The notes beneath the pieces were generated by a model. That model saw only the letters and a list, made by a program, of their open reading frames with translations, was not told the origin of the DNA and did not search any database. Positions 44,995 through 54,168 of a DNA stretch of 64,000 nucleotides are shown piece by piece. The translations under genes were made by a program, and so were the position numbers. This stretch comes from VXPQ01 sp965223485 (lineage in GTDB: Bacteria > Bacteroidota > Rhodothermia > Rhodothermales > VXPQ01). The DNA is taken from NCBI GenBank assembly GCA_965223485.1, contig OZ244993.1, forward strand, positions 2,976,001 to 3,040,000, in the 5' to 3' direction. The stretch's first letter is position 1. Each line of letters starts with the position of its first letter.

Positions 44995-46830
44995 CTACCC
45001 ATCCACACGCTGTTTCCTGGTTGCGGCGTCATAGATTGCACGCGCATTCGTGACCGCCTCCAGATCGGATACGGCGGGGACCGCCACATCCCACCAGGCG
45101 CCGCCAATATCGGCGCCGGCACGTCCGACGGCAACGGTAATTACCGACGAACATTTGGCCGTTCGTGCATCCTTCAACGAAGACACAAGCCCGTCGATGG
45201 AATCAACGTGCACCGCCTCGGCGCCCATACTTTCCGCATGAGCAACAAAATCGATGGCTGGCAGCACCTCGTGAACCGTATCTTCGAACATATTATTGAA
45301 GCTGGGCGAGCCGGCGCTGCGCTGCAGATTGTCGATGCAGGCATAGCCCTGATTGTCAAATACGATGACGATCATCTTTTGACCCATCATTACTGCTGTG
45401 GCCAGTTCGGAATTCATCATCATGTAGCTCCCATCCCCGACGACGACAAATATTTCGCGGTCGGGCAGGGCCAGTTTTGCGCCGAGGCCGCCCGCAATCT
45501 CATAACCCATGCAGGAATAAGCATACTCGACGTGGTATCCGCCGGGCTTCGACGTTCGCCAAAGTTTGTGGAGCTCACCCGGTAGCGATCCCGCTGCACA
45601 AACCACCACCGAATTTTCGTCTGCCACCCTATCGATGGCGCCCAGGACCTGCGCGTAGGAGAACGGTGGACCGCCGGAGTCAGTAAGCGCGTTGTAGACA
45701 ACGGCCCGCCACTCGTCGGCCCTGTTAACAGACAGTGACCGCCAGGCGTCATCGACTGCATACCCGTCCAGGACAGATTGAAGTTTTGACAGCAAACTCT
45801 TCGCATCCGAGAAAACCGGCGCCGCGCCGTGTTTGCCGGCGTCCATCGGATTCACATTGACCTGCACCAGTTTACGATCCGGATTGCTGAACAGGGATCT
45901 CGACGCGGTTGTGAAGTCCTGCAGCCTTGTGCCGATGCCGATGACCAGGTCGGCTTCCGCCGCCGCTGCATTGGCCGCGGCCGATCCGGTCACTCCAATC
46001 GAGCCCATATTGAGCGGATTTTCCCAATGCAATGCGCCTTTGCCGGCCTGCGTTTCGGCGCATGGGATACCGACCGCGTCAATAAAAGAGGCTAATGCGT
46101 TACTTGCCTTGCTGTAGAGCACGCCGCCGCCGGAAATTATCAATGGGCGCTTCGCCGACCTCACGCGCTGTGCAAGATCGTGAACTTCCGACATCGCTGC
46201 GTCAGGCGCCTGCACCTTCCATACCCGTTTTTCAAAAAACGTTTCCGGGTAATCATAGGCCTCCGCTTGCACATCCTGGCACAACGCGAGCGTGACAGGG
46301 CCACAGCGAGATGCATCCATAAATGTGGTCATTGCCCGCGGCAAGGCGTTGATAATCTGTTCGGGTCGCGTTATCCGATCAAAGTATCTGGATACCGGAC
46401 GCATACAGTCGTTCGCACTCGCAGTACCGTCACCAAAACTTTCGATTTGCTGTAGTACAGGGTCCGGACGACGATTGGCGAAAACATCCCCGGGCAAAAA
46501 CAGCACGGGCAGGCGGTTGGCATGAGCGAGTGCCGCAGCTGTGACCAGATTCGTGGCGCCGGGCCCAATGGACGTCGTACAGGCCATTGCTCGCCGGCGC
46601 ATCAACGCCTTCGCATAAGCGATTGCAGCCAGCGCCATCCCCTGCTCGTTGTGGGCGCGGTAGGTCGGCAGGATATCCTTGTTTGCGAAAAGGGCTTCGC
46701 CCATTGCCGCAACATTGCCATGGCCGAAAATGGCCCAGACTCCGGCAAAATACGGATGGATATCGCCGTCGTCATCGATGTACTGGTTGGCGAGATACCG
46801 CACCAGTGCTTGTGACATCGTCAACTGCAT
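44995..46830 (-). CDS. iolD: 3D-(3,5/4)-trihydroxycyclohexane-1,2-dione hydrolase
   Basis: IolD is a thiamine-diphosphate enzyme that opens the inositol-derived ring to 5-deoxy-glucuronate. The 611 residues include the activating Glu in YRAHNEQGMALAAIAYA, TSIGPGATNLVTAAALAHAN, the middle domain (LIISGGGVLYSKASNAL) and the ThDP/Mg motif VVGDGSYMMMNSELATAVMM ... NQGYACI. ATG 46830 (MQLTMSQALVRYLANQY) matches the family start and has GGGAG 8 bases upstream; an upstream in-frame start at 46908 is unlikely. It is preceded by iolG and followed by iolE. Confidence 0.93.
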   Translation of the reverse strand: MQLTMSQALVRYLANQYIDDDGDIHPYFAGVWAIFGHGNVAAMGEALFANKDILPTYRAHNEQGMALAAIAYAKALMRRRAMACTTSIGPGATNLVTAAALAHANRLPVLFLPGDVFANRRPDPVLQQIESFGDGTASANDCMRPVSRYFDRITRPEQIINALPRAMTTFMDASRCGPVTLALCQDVQAEAYDYPETFFEKRVWKVQAPDAAMSEVHDLAQRVRSAKRPLIISGGGVLYSKASNALASFIDAVGIPCAETQAGKGALHWENPLNMGSIGVTGSAAANAAAAEADLVIGIGTRLQDFTTASRSLFSNPDRKLVQVNVNPMDAGKHGAAPVFSDAKSLLSKLQSVLDGYAVDDAWRSLSVNRADEWRAVVYNALTDSGGPPFSYAQVLGAIDRVADENSVVVCAAGSLPGELHKLWRTSKPGGYHVEYAYSCMGYEIAGGLGAKLALPDREIFVVVGDGSYMMMNSELATAVMMGQKMIVIVFDNQGYACIDNLQRSAGSPSFNNMFEDTVHEVLPAIDFVAHAESMGAEAVHVDSIDGLVSSLKDARTAKCSSVITVAVGRAGADIGGAWWDVAVPAVSDLEAVTNARAIYDAATRKQRVDG

Positions 46831-46919
46831 AGATGTATCTCCCGATAGTTTCAGGTGCTCAATTTCAGGCGCTTTTCCGCGCGTGAACCAATGTACGAAA
46901 ATTCTCATGGAGCCGTCAG

Positions 46920-47921
46920 CTACCGAACGTACTGCACTTGAATAGTTCTTTTTTCTTGCAGCGCCTGCGCCGCAGCATCGGCGAGCTCCAGCGCCCGCAA
47001 ACCATCCCGGACGGTTGTCCGCGGCGTCTCACTGCCCGTTATTACGGAGGCAAAGTGCCTCATCTCCATGCAATACGCTTCGGCATAACGCTCATGAAAG
47101 AAGTGCTTGATCCCGGATCCGGTTCTTCCGTCATCACCGGAAATGAGCTGTTGTGTTTCCGGGTGATTTTCAACGCGTGCGGTGCGCAAAGAACCGTGTA
47201 CCTCGACACGCTGGTCGTATCCATACGAGGTGCGTCGACTATTACTGATACTGCACAGTCGGCCGCTTGGCGTCCGCAGTGTGATCAAAGCGGTATCGAT
47301 GTCACCGGCTTCACCGATCGCAGGATCCACGATGCTGCTGCCACTGGCGCTAACTTCGTCGGGCTCCTCTCCCAACAGCCAGCGGGCAACATCGAAATCA
47401 TGAATCGCCATATCGCGAAACAGACCCCCGCTTGCCCGGATGTAGTCCAGCGATGGAGGGGAAGGATCCCGACTAATGATTTGGATAGACTCGACATTTC
47501 CTAAAACGCCATCTCTTACCAATGCGTGAAGTCTTACAAAATCGGGGTCATAGCGCCGGTTGAAGCCGAGTACGAAAGGAATATTGCTCTTTGTCACAGC
47601 ATCGACGCAGGCTTTGGCGCGGATTGTCGAAAGGTCCAGAGGCTTCTCGCAAAAGATCGGGATACCAAGACCGGCAATACGTTCGATGAGGTCTGCATGG
47701 GTTTTAGTGGCGCTGGCAATCACGACGCCCGCAACATCCTTGTCGTCAAGGGCCTCATCCAGAGATACGGCTTTGGCCCCGGTCATGGCGGACAACCCGG
47801 CTGCTGCATCCGCGACCGGGTCAACGATGTACCGCAACTCGATGCGGTTGTCCGCACTGGCATTGGCGCCGTGGATCCGTCCAATGCGACCGGCCCCAAT
47901 CAATACAATCGGTAACCTCAT
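46920..47921 (-). CDS. iolG: Inositol 2-dehydrogenase
   Basis: This NAD-dependent Gfo/Idh/MocA-family oxidoreductase probably oxidises myo-inositol to 2-keto-myo-inositol, the entry step of the pathway. The Rossmann motif is VLIGAGRIGRIHG. The conserved CEKPLD lysine motif and the catalytic region GGLFRDMAIHDFDVARWLLGE (Asp and His of the family) follow, with length 333. Scyllo-inositol or other polyol specificity cannot be excluded from sequence; the context with iolD, iolE and iolB favours myo-inositol. It is the first gene of the set; its upstream side abuts the intact cbs 3' end, leaving only 108 bases for a promoter. Confidence 0.9.
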   Translation of the reverse strand: MRLPIVLIGAGRIGRIHGANASADNRIELRYIVDPVADAAAGLSAMTGAKAVSLDEALDDKDVAGVVIASATKTHADLIERIAGLGIPIFCEKPLDLSTIRAKACVDAVTKSNIPFVLGFNRRYDPDFVRLHALVRDGVLGNVESIQIISRDPSPPSLDYIRASGGLFRDMAIHDFDVARWLLGEEPDEVSASGSSIVDPAIGEAGDIDTALITLRTPSGRLCSISNSRRTSYGYDQRVEVHGSLRTARVENHPETQQLISGDDGRTGSGIKHFFHERYAEAYCMEMRHFASVITGSETPRTTVRDGLRALELADAAAQALQEKRTIQVQYVR

Positions 47922-48029
47922 CCTGGATTCACGCGATTTGAGAGATGGTTCGGGGGACTACCGGCGGACTGTAACAATGGATGGACTCTTCGAGCGCCTC
48001 GATGCAGCGGGCAAAGCACCGGTCGCTTT

Positions 48030-49415
48030 TCATGACGGCGCCAAGGCGCCGATCAGGTCGCTTTTGGTAATGATCCGATACGTCTCTCCCGCCGCCGCTT
48101 TGACAAGCACGGCCCCGCCCCCCCGCTCAAGGTACATGGAAAGATGCTCAAGGCCAAGTGAACGCGGAACCACCGGAAAAGGCGCATCCATGATGCCTTC
48201 CACGGGCTGGTCTCGCGTTTCCGGGTCTTTGATGAGGCGGTCCATAATCACACTTTCCGTAAGGCTTCCGACAAGCTCGTCGTTTCGCATCACGGGCATC
48301 TGCGAGATTCCGCGCTCGGCCATGATCCCGATTACCGAGCCAAGGGTGTCCTCGGGCGTAGCATACGCCAGTTCCTCGTTGCCATTCCGAGCACCCAGAA
48401 CCCGGTCAACCGTAACCTCCGGCATGCTTGACATAAAACCGTGGTTACGCATCCAATTGTCATTGTATGTCTTCGAAAGATACCGGTATCCCGAATCGGG
48501 CAGAAGCAACACGAACACATCATCGGCGGAAAGCCCCCCGGCGTGGGCCTCCATCCACGACAGTGTTCCTGCAAGCACCATGCCGGAAGACTGCCCGCAA
48601 AACAGGCCTTCTTCCGCGGCAAGCCGGCGCGTCATCCGCATCGCCTCCCGATCCGTTACCTGCATAAAATCGTCCGGCAAATCGAAATCCATATTTGCAG
48701 CCAGCATGTCCTCGCCGACCCCTTCCGTCAGGTAGGGATAAATGTCGCCTGGGGCGACCTGCCCGGTATGGAAATATCCGTGGTAGATCGAGCCGCAAGG
48801 ATCAACGCCAATAATCTGCACGTCCGGGTTCCGCTCTTTGAGATAGCGTGAGGCGCCGGAAAGCGTTCCGCCCGTGCCCGCACCCACCACATAATGGGTG
48901 ATGCGTCCATCGGTGTCCGCCCATATCTCGGGCCCCGTCGTTTCGTAATGGGCTGCCTGATTTGCCGGGTTGTCGTACTGGTTCAGGTATACCGCACCGG
49001 GAATTTCTTCGGCAAGGCGCTGCGCCACGGAGTAGTAGGACCTCGGGTCCTCCGGGGCTACGTTGGTCGGGCATACGATCACCTCGGCGCCCAATGCCCG
49101 CAAAACATCCAGTTTTTCCTGGCTCTGCTTATCGGTGGTCGTAAAAACACACCGGTATCCACGCGTCACGGCAGCCATTGCCAGCGCTGCGCCTGTATTG
49201 CCGCTCGTACCCTCGACGATGGTCCCTCCGGGCCTCAGCAGGCCGTTCTTCTCGGCGTCTTCGATCATGGCCACACCGATGCGGTCCTTGACAGACCCGC
49301 CCGGATTGAAATACTCCAGCTTGGCAAGCACCGTACAAGGCCATTCCGCCGTAATCCTGCGAAGCCGTACGAGAGGGGTTTTGCCTATTGCACCAGTGAT
49401 ATTGTCGTGCCACAT
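48030..49415 (-). CDS. cbs: Cystathionine beta-synthase with CBS-domain pair
   Basis: This PLP enzyme condenses serine (or O-acetylserine) with homocysteine to cystathionine; related forms act as cysteine synthase. The start WHDNITGAIGKTPLVRLRRI is followed by the PLP lysine Lys43 in NPGGSVKDRIG, the phosphate-binding VEGTSGNTGAALAMAA and VVGAGTGGTLSGASRYL. EEGLFCGQSSGMVLAG closes the catalytic core. The last ~120 residues are two CBS modules (LGSVIGIMAERGISQMPVM; VEGIMDAPFPVVPRSLGLEH) ending SDLIGALAPS, which bind adenosyl ligands in relatives. ATG 49415 gives the conserved start. Its 3' end is duplicated beyond the iol genes. Confidence 0.93.
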   Translation of the reverse strand: MWHDNITGAIGKTPLVRLRRITAEWPCTVLAKLEYFNPGGSVKDRIGVAMIEDAEKNGLLRPGGTIVEGTSGNTGAALAMAAVTRGYRCVFTTTDKQSQEKLDVLRALGAEVIVCPTNVAPEDPRSYYSVAQRLAEEIPGAVYLNQYDNPANQAAHYETTGPEIWADTDGRITHYVVGAGTGGTLSGASRYLKERNPDVQIIGVDPCGSIYHGYFHTGQVAPGDIYPYLTEGVGEDMLAANMDFDLPDDFMQVTDREAMRMTRRLAAEEGLFCGQSSGMVLAGTLSWMEAHAGGLSADDVFVLLLPDSGYRYLSKTYNDNWMRNHGFMSSMPEVTVDRVLGARNGNEELAYATPEDTLGSVIGIMAERGISQMPVMRNDELVGSLTESVIMDRLIKDPETRDQPVEGIMDAPFPVVPRSLGLEHLSMYLERGGGAVLVKAAAGETYRIITKSDLIGALAPS

Positions 49416-49763
49416 GGTTCCGATTCCGGTTGTATTGTCTTGCACGTGTAGTACGCATCAGATTACGTTTTGCTCGCTTCGTGCACGTGCCCGATTGTAA
49501 AATTCTTGCAACGAAAAGCCGGGCGGAAAAAAACGGCGGTGTTGTGTCAGAACCGGAATAGCCCTGAGAAATACCCGCATATTGACAGACAATATTGTTG
49601 GCCCGGTTTTTGATGATACCGTGTTTTTTCGCCCGTTTTTTGCGTGCCGAGGTATGATTGCATACATAGACCTGGCGCGTCGTATTTTCTCCCTGTACTG
49701 ACCGAGGCCCGCGGGCGCCTGCTACCTGCTTCGCCTGCCTCCTCGCACACCGCAACACTTTTT
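49416..49763. other. Divergent cbs/lon intergenic region
   Basis: The 348 bases carry the upstream regions of cbs (left) and lon (right). I see a TTGACA at 49582-49587 followed at once by the 10-base palindrome ACAATATTGT (49589-49598), but no convincing -10 box at standard spacing, no CIRCE element and no RNA gene. Confidence 0.5.
49589..49598. promoter_or_regulatory. 10-bp palindrome upstream of lon
   Basis: ACAATATTGT is self-complementary and lies one base beyond a TTGACA box about 165 bases before the lon start. It might be an operator; there is no independent support. Confidence 0.22.
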
Positions 49764-52310
49764 ATGCCCGCACGGGACCCATATCCGCATACAAACATCC
49801 ACAGCGCCGGCGACATCGACGACGCCGAGCAATCCATTCCATTCCCGACGCCCGCCGAAGAAAAGCAAATGGGCATGTCGGATATACCGGAAGAATTGCC
49901 CGTGCTGGCACTCCGTAATACGGTGCTGTATCCGGGGGTGGTACTGCCTATTACGCTCGGGCGTGATGCCTCCATGCAGCTTGTGAGAGATGCTTTTGCC
50001 GGAAAACGCATCATCGGGGCCGTTGCACAGAAACGGAGCGAGGTCGAAACCCCCGGTACAGAAGACTTGTATCGCCTCGGCACGGTGGCCGACATTCTCA
50101 AGTTGATCAAGATCCCGGGCGGCCCCAACTCCATGATCATCCAGGGGAGGCGCCGGTTCGAGATCAAGGAGTATGTACAAACCGAGCCGTATTTCAAGGC
50201 GAGGGTGTCCCCGATAGCGGAGGACTGGGCTACGGACGAGGTGGAACTGAAAGCCCGCATCCGATCGGTCAAGGAACTGGCCATCCAGTTCATCAATCTG
50301 TCACCTCACCTGCCCGGCGAGGCCGCCCTTGCCATCCAGCAGATCGACTCGCCGCCGCTGCTCATCCATTTCATCGCCTCGAATCTCCAGATCAGCGTCG
50401 AGGAAAAACAGGCTCTCCTCGAAATCAACGAGTTGACCCGGCGAGCCGACAAGCTAATGGAGCTCCTGAATCGCGAGATCCAGGTGCTGCAGGTTTCTGA
50501 AGACATCCGCAGCCGCGTACGGACGGACGTGGACAAGCAGCAGCGCGAATACCTGCTGCGCCAGCAGATGAAAATCATCCAGGACGAATTGGGCGAAAGC
50601 GACAGCGGCGGCAACGATGTGCAGGAACTTCGAAACCGGGCCGAAAAGAAAGAACTCCCGGACCATGTGCGGGAAACACTGGACAAGGAAATAGCACGTC
50701 TGGCGCGCTCTAACCCTGCCTCGCCGGATTATGCCGTCACACGCAACTACGTGGACTGGTTGCTGGAATTGCCCTGGCTCGAATATTCGGAAGACGACCT
50801 GGATATTGCGCGTGCCGCCGAGGTGCTCGACGAAGATCACTACGGGCTGGATCAGGTCAAGAAGCGCATCCTTGAATACCTCGCTGTCCTGCATCTGAAG
50901 GGTGACATGAAAGCGCCCATCCTTTGCCTGCACGGCCCCCCGGGCGTCGGAAAAACGAGTCTGGGTAAAAGTATTGCCCGCGCCATCGGGCGGGAATTCG
51001 TCCGGATGAGTCTGGGAGGCATCCGGGACGAGGCGGAAATTCGCGGCCATCGCCGCACCTATGTGGCGGCCCTTCCGGGACGAATCATCCAGGGAATCAA
51101 GAAAGCGGGAGTCAATAACCCTGTCTTCATGCTGGACGAAGTAGACAAGATCGGGGCGGATTTTCGAGGGGATCCGTCAAGTGCCCTGCTCGAAGTGTTG
51201 GATCCGGAGCAAAACGACAATTTCAACGACCACTACATAGAACTGGACTACGATCTGTCGAAGGTCTTCTTCATCACGACGGCGAATTTTCCGGGAATGA
51301 TTCCCGGCCCTCTGCGAGATCGAATGGAGAGTATCGAAATCACCGGATATACACAGGAGGAGAAACTCCGGATCGCGAAACAATACCTCGTGCCCCGTCA
51401 ATTGGAGCATAACGGCCTCACGCCAGAACAAATGATCCTCGAAGACGAGGCCATCGGCACAATCATCGACGGATACACGCGCGAATCAGGCGTGCGCAAG
51501 CTGGAACGCACGATAGGGGCTGTGGCGCGGGGAGTCGCCAAGCAGATCGCCACGGGCGAAGCCGCCTCCGCAACGATCCAGGCGGAAGATCTTGAAAATT
51601 ATCTGGGCGGGCGTAAGCATTTTCCAGAGGTTGCCCAGCGCACCGAGGTCCCCGGCGTCGCAACGGGTCTGGCCTGGACCCCGGCAGGCGGAGACATTCT
51701 TTTTATAGAAGCATCCGTATCCAGAGGGACCGGAAGACACATCCTGACGGGGAAACTGGGTGAAGTGATGAAAGAATCGGCCCAGGCAGCTCTTTCGTAC
51801 GTCAAATCGCGCGCAGACGCCCTCGGTATCCCGGAAGATGCATTTCGCCACTGGGACATACACGTACATGTGCCTGCAGGAGCGGTGCCGAAAGACGGAC
51901 CATCTGCCGGCGCCGCCATGCTGAGCGCACTGGTATCTATCTACACGCAACGACGCATCCGGCATGATGTGGCCATGACAGGTGAAATTACTCTTCGAGG
52001 ACTGATTCTGCCGGTCGGAGGTATCAAGGAGAAAGTGTTGGCCGCGAAGCGGGCAGGCATCCGAACCGTGGTGCTTCCGGAGAAGAACGAAAAGGACATC
52101 AAGGAAATTTCCGACGATGCTCTGGACGGTATGGAAATCCTTTTTGCACACCGCGTAGAGGATGTCCTCGATCAGGTGCTGGGGGAAGAGCCGGCGACGG
52201 ATATACAGGAGATGTTCTGCGTCTCTCCCGAGGAAAAGCGTACCGGGAAGTCTCTTGCACAGGACGCCAATGGCTCGACAGTAGTGGATGTGGATGTCGA
52301 GATTGCGTAA
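49764..52310 (+). CDS. lon: ATP-dependent Lon protease
   Basis: Lon is the soluble AAA+ serine protease that removes damaged and short-lived proteins. Domains in 848 residues: N-terminal substrate domain (IPEELPVLALRNTVLYPGVVLPI), coiled coil, AAA+ with Walker A GPPGVGKTS and Walker B VFMLDEVDKIG, sensor region TTANFPGMIPGPL, and the protease domain with Ser714 in PKDGPSAGAAM and Lys757 in GGIKEKV. ATG 49764 follows a non-coding stretch; the frame runs open to 49644 but without conserved sequence. The ~100-residue N-terminus before the LON domain has an acidic segment. It is divergent from cbs. Confidence 0.97.
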   Translation: MPARDPYPHTNIHSAGDIDDAEQSIPFPTPAEEKQMGMSDIPEELPVLALRNTVLYPGVVLPITLGRDASMQLVRDAFAGKRIIGAVAQKRSEVETPGTEDLYRLGTVADILKLIKIPGGPNSMIIQGRRRFEIKEYVQTEPYFKARVSPIAEDWATDEVELKARIRSVKELAIQFINLSPHLPGEAALAIQQIDSPPLLIHFIASNLQISVEEKQALLEINELTRRADKLMELLNREIQVLQVSEDIRSRVRTDVDKQQREYLLRQQMKIIQDELGESDSGGNDVQELRNRAEKKELPDHVRETLDKEIARLARSNPASPDYAVTRNYVDWLLELPWLEYSEDDLDIARAAEVLDEDHYGLDQVKKRILEYLAVLHLKGDMKAPILCLHGPPGVGKTSLGKSIARAIGREFVRMSLGGIRDEAEIRGHRRTYVAALPGRIIQGIKKAGVNNPVFMLDEVDKIGADFRGDPSSALLEVLDPEQNDNFNDHYIELDYDLSKVFFITTANFPGMIPGPLRDRMESIEITGYTQEEKLRIAKQYLVPRQLEHNGLTPEQMILEDEAIGTIIDGYTRESGVRKLERTIGAVARGVAKQIATGEAASATIQAEDLENYLGGRKHFPEVAQRTEVPGVATGLAWTPAGGDILFIEASVSRGTGRHILTGKLGEVMKESAQAALSYVKSRADALGIPEDAFRHWDIHVHVPAGAVPKDGPSAGAAMLSALVSIYTQRRIRHDVAMTGEITLRGLILPVGGIKEKVLAAKRAGIRTVVLPEKNEKDIKEISDDALDGMEILFAHRVEDVLDQVLGEEPATDIQEMFCVSPEEKRTGKSLAQDANGSTVVDVDVEIA

Positions 52311-52358
52311 CGGAGCACCACCCCCGTCCGGGCAGAGTCCTTCCTGGAAAATGTCCTG

Positions 52359-52583
52359 TTATTCCTCGTCGATTATCCGGGCGTCCTCAACATTCGGATC
52401 CCGGCCCTCCTTAAAGGCTTTTCCGGCATCCGTGTAAATATCGACAGCCCGCCGAGCCGCAGCATTGATCGCACCGGTGGTAAGCCGGGCGGCAAGACCG
52501 CCAAGGCATACCAGTCTACCGAGCATATTGAGCCGCTCGAACTCGACCAGACGTTCTTCCCGATTTGCTTCCGACTCGTTCAT
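52359..52583 (-). CDS. Small hypothetical protein (74 aa)
   Basis: A charged helical N-terminus (ESEANREERLVEFERLNML), a hydrophobic/Gly-Ala middle (GRLVCLGGLAARLTTGAINAAARRAVDIY) and an acidic end (EDARIIDEE) suggest an amphipathic helical protein. Its ATG overlaps the stop of the 149-residue gene upstream (ATGA, 52580-52583), so the two are translated together. I recognise no family. Confidence 0.55.
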   Translation of the reverse strand: MNESEANREERLVEFERLNMLGRLVCLGGLAARLTTGAINAAARRAVDIYTDAGKAFKEGRDPNVEDARIIDEE

Positions 52584-53029
52584 GACGATGGATTTTCGTC
52601 ATCCGCGTCGACTTCCGAATCGTCTGCATCAACAACCTGCTCCTCGTCCGCCTGTGAACCCTCTTCCCGGGAAGGATCGCCTCCACTTGAGCGCTTCCTG
52701 AGCATATCCTCGACTTCGTGCGAAAGAGCCTGCCCGAACCGCTGAAGGCTGCGCACCACCGTAGCCGCCGCGTCCACTGCGGAAAGATCCTCCTCATCCG
52801 ATTCCGAACCGTCTTCGTTTTGCTGATCCTCCCTCTCGCGCGAACGCTTGCTGAGAATGTCTTCGATCTCGTGCGAGAGCGCCTGCCCGAATTGCTGAAA
52901 GCCTCGCACTACTGTAGCCGACGCCGCCTCTGCAAGAAAAACAACCTTCTCTTGAGGAGAAAGCGCATCGAAATCGGAGCGAATGCGTTGATACTCTTCG
53001 TTCCTGTTCTCTTTGCCGTTGTCGTTCAT
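52580..53029 (-). CDS. Small acidic protein with an internal duplication
   Basis: The 149-residue protein contains two copies of a helical unit: AASATVVRGFQQFGQALSHE (about 35-54) plus IEDILSKRS, and AAATVVRSLQRFGQALSHEV (about 86-105) plus EDMLRKRS. Acidic, Ser-rich linkers separate them (DQQNEDGSESDEEDLS; a C-terminal run of Asp/Glu). There is no signal peptide or membrane span. It may bind a partner twice through the repeats, which is inference. It is coupled by a 4-base overlap to the 74-residue gene and divergent from rsgA. No known family recognised. Confidence 0.6.
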   Translation of the reverse strand: MNDNGKENRNEEYQRIRSDFDALSPQEKVVFLAEAASATVVRGFQQFGQALSHEIEDILSKRSREREDQQNEDGSESDEEDLSAVDAAATVVRSLQRFGQALSHEVEDMLRKRSSGGDPSREEGSQADEEQVVDADDSEVDADDENPSS

Positions 53030-53142
53030 GACCTTTTTCAGAATCTGTGTGTTGCAGCGCCGCTATACGATGACTCTACCAAGTCCTTGTAGACGGAAAA
53101 TATACACACAGGTTCCACAGCCCCCTCCTATACCTGGCGCCC

Positions 53143-54129
53143 ATGACTTCTTCGCCTGACACGGATCGCACTCCGGATATTCCTCCCATCGACCTTGTGG
53201 CGGGGACGGTTATTCGATCGACAGGTAGCTGGTGCGACGTACGCACCGACGAGGAAACGATCCCTGCAAGAGTACGAGGACGGTTTCAACTCGGAGAACA
53301 GGACGCCACCAGCCCGGTCGCTGTCGGAGACCGGGTCATGGTGAAACGAAATGCAGACGCCACCGGGGTCATCACCCATATTGACGACCGAAAGAATCAG
53401 CTCGGGCGGCGCGCCGCCGGGCGGCGCGTGGGGCGCGAGCATATTCTGGTCGCGAATATCGATTGCGTATGGATCGTGCAATCAATCAGGTTACCTCGCC
53501 CCAATCCGGGTTTTGTCGATCGAGTGCTGGTCACGGCGGAAGCGAGCGAAATTCCGGCGGGTATTGTGCTCAACAAGTCGGATCTGGCGCCGGAGCAAAA
53601 CATCGAGACCATTGCGGAACTGCGTAATAACTACACGCGCATCGGGTATCCCGTCCTGACCGTTAGTGCAAAAACGGGGGAAGGCATGGAATCTCTTCGG
53701 GAGTGTCTCGCTGGAAAAACAAGCGTATTCACCGGACCGTCGGGGGTTGGAAAATCATCGCTGATCAATGTGCTCGAACCCAACCTCGACATCAGAACGT
53801 CGCATGTGAGCACAAAAACGCGCAGAGGGCGCCACACGACCGCCTGCGCAACGCTCTTCTCCCTGACAAGCGGTGGTCACATCGTCGACACTCCGGGGGT
53901 CCGTGAGTTCGGCGTCCTGTATATAGACCCCTGGGAGCTATCGCACTATTTTATCGAGTTCAAACCGTACATCGAGGCTTGCCGATTTCCCACCTGTACC
54001 CACGACCACGAGCCGGACTGTGCGGTCAAACAAGGTGTGACGGAAGGCGGCATTTCCGGGCAACGCTACCAGAGTTATCTGAATATCCTCGACGCCATCC
54101 GTCTCGGAGACAAGGACGTGGGACGCTAA
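53143..54129 (+). CDS. rsgA: Ribosome small subunit-dependent GTPase A
   Basis: RsgA checks late 30S ribosome maturation and is a circularly permuted GTPase: the G4 motif NKSD precedes G1 GPSGVGKSSLIN and G3 DTPGVREFG. The N-terminal OB domain (LVAGTVIRSTGSWCDVRTD ... VAVGDRVMVKRNAD) and the C-terminal zinc site (Cys, CTHDHEPDC) complete the expected architecture at 328 residues. ATG 53143 is accepted. It converges on topA. Confidence 0.95.
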   Translation: MTSSPDTDRTPDIPPIDLVAGTVIRSTGSWCDVRTDEETIPARVRGRFQLGEQDATSPVAVGDRVMVKRNADATGVITHIDDRKNQLGRRAAGRRVGREHILVANIDCVWIVQSIRLPRPNPGFVDRVLVTAEASEIPAGIVLNKSDLAPEQNIETIAELRNNYTRIGYPVLTVSAKTGEGMESLRECLAGKTSVFTGPSGVGKSSLINVLEPNLDIRTSHVSTKTRRGRHTTACATLFSLTSGGHIVDTPGVREFGVLYIDPWELSHYFIEFKPYIEACRFPTCTHDHEPDCAVKQGVTEGGISGQRYQSYLNILDAIRLGDKDVGR

Positions 54130-54143
54130 ACGACAAAGGCCGA

Positions 54144-54164
54144 TTCGGATTTTTCGACTCCGAA
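54144..54164. terminator. Hairpin between convergent rsgA and topA
   Basis: TTCGGA (54144-54149) and TCCGAA (54159-54164) can form a 6-bp stem around a 9-base loop that includes TTTTT, within the 39 bases between the two stops. The stem is short and the T-run lies in the loop, so a terminator is only suggested. Confidence 0.3.
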
Positions 54165-54168
54165 ACAC

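Noticed and set aside
44991..45134. N-terminal extension of iolE into iolD
   Set aside because: Conserved IolE start is MEIRFGVNPIAW at 44990; the extension is a shadow of the iolD 3' end.
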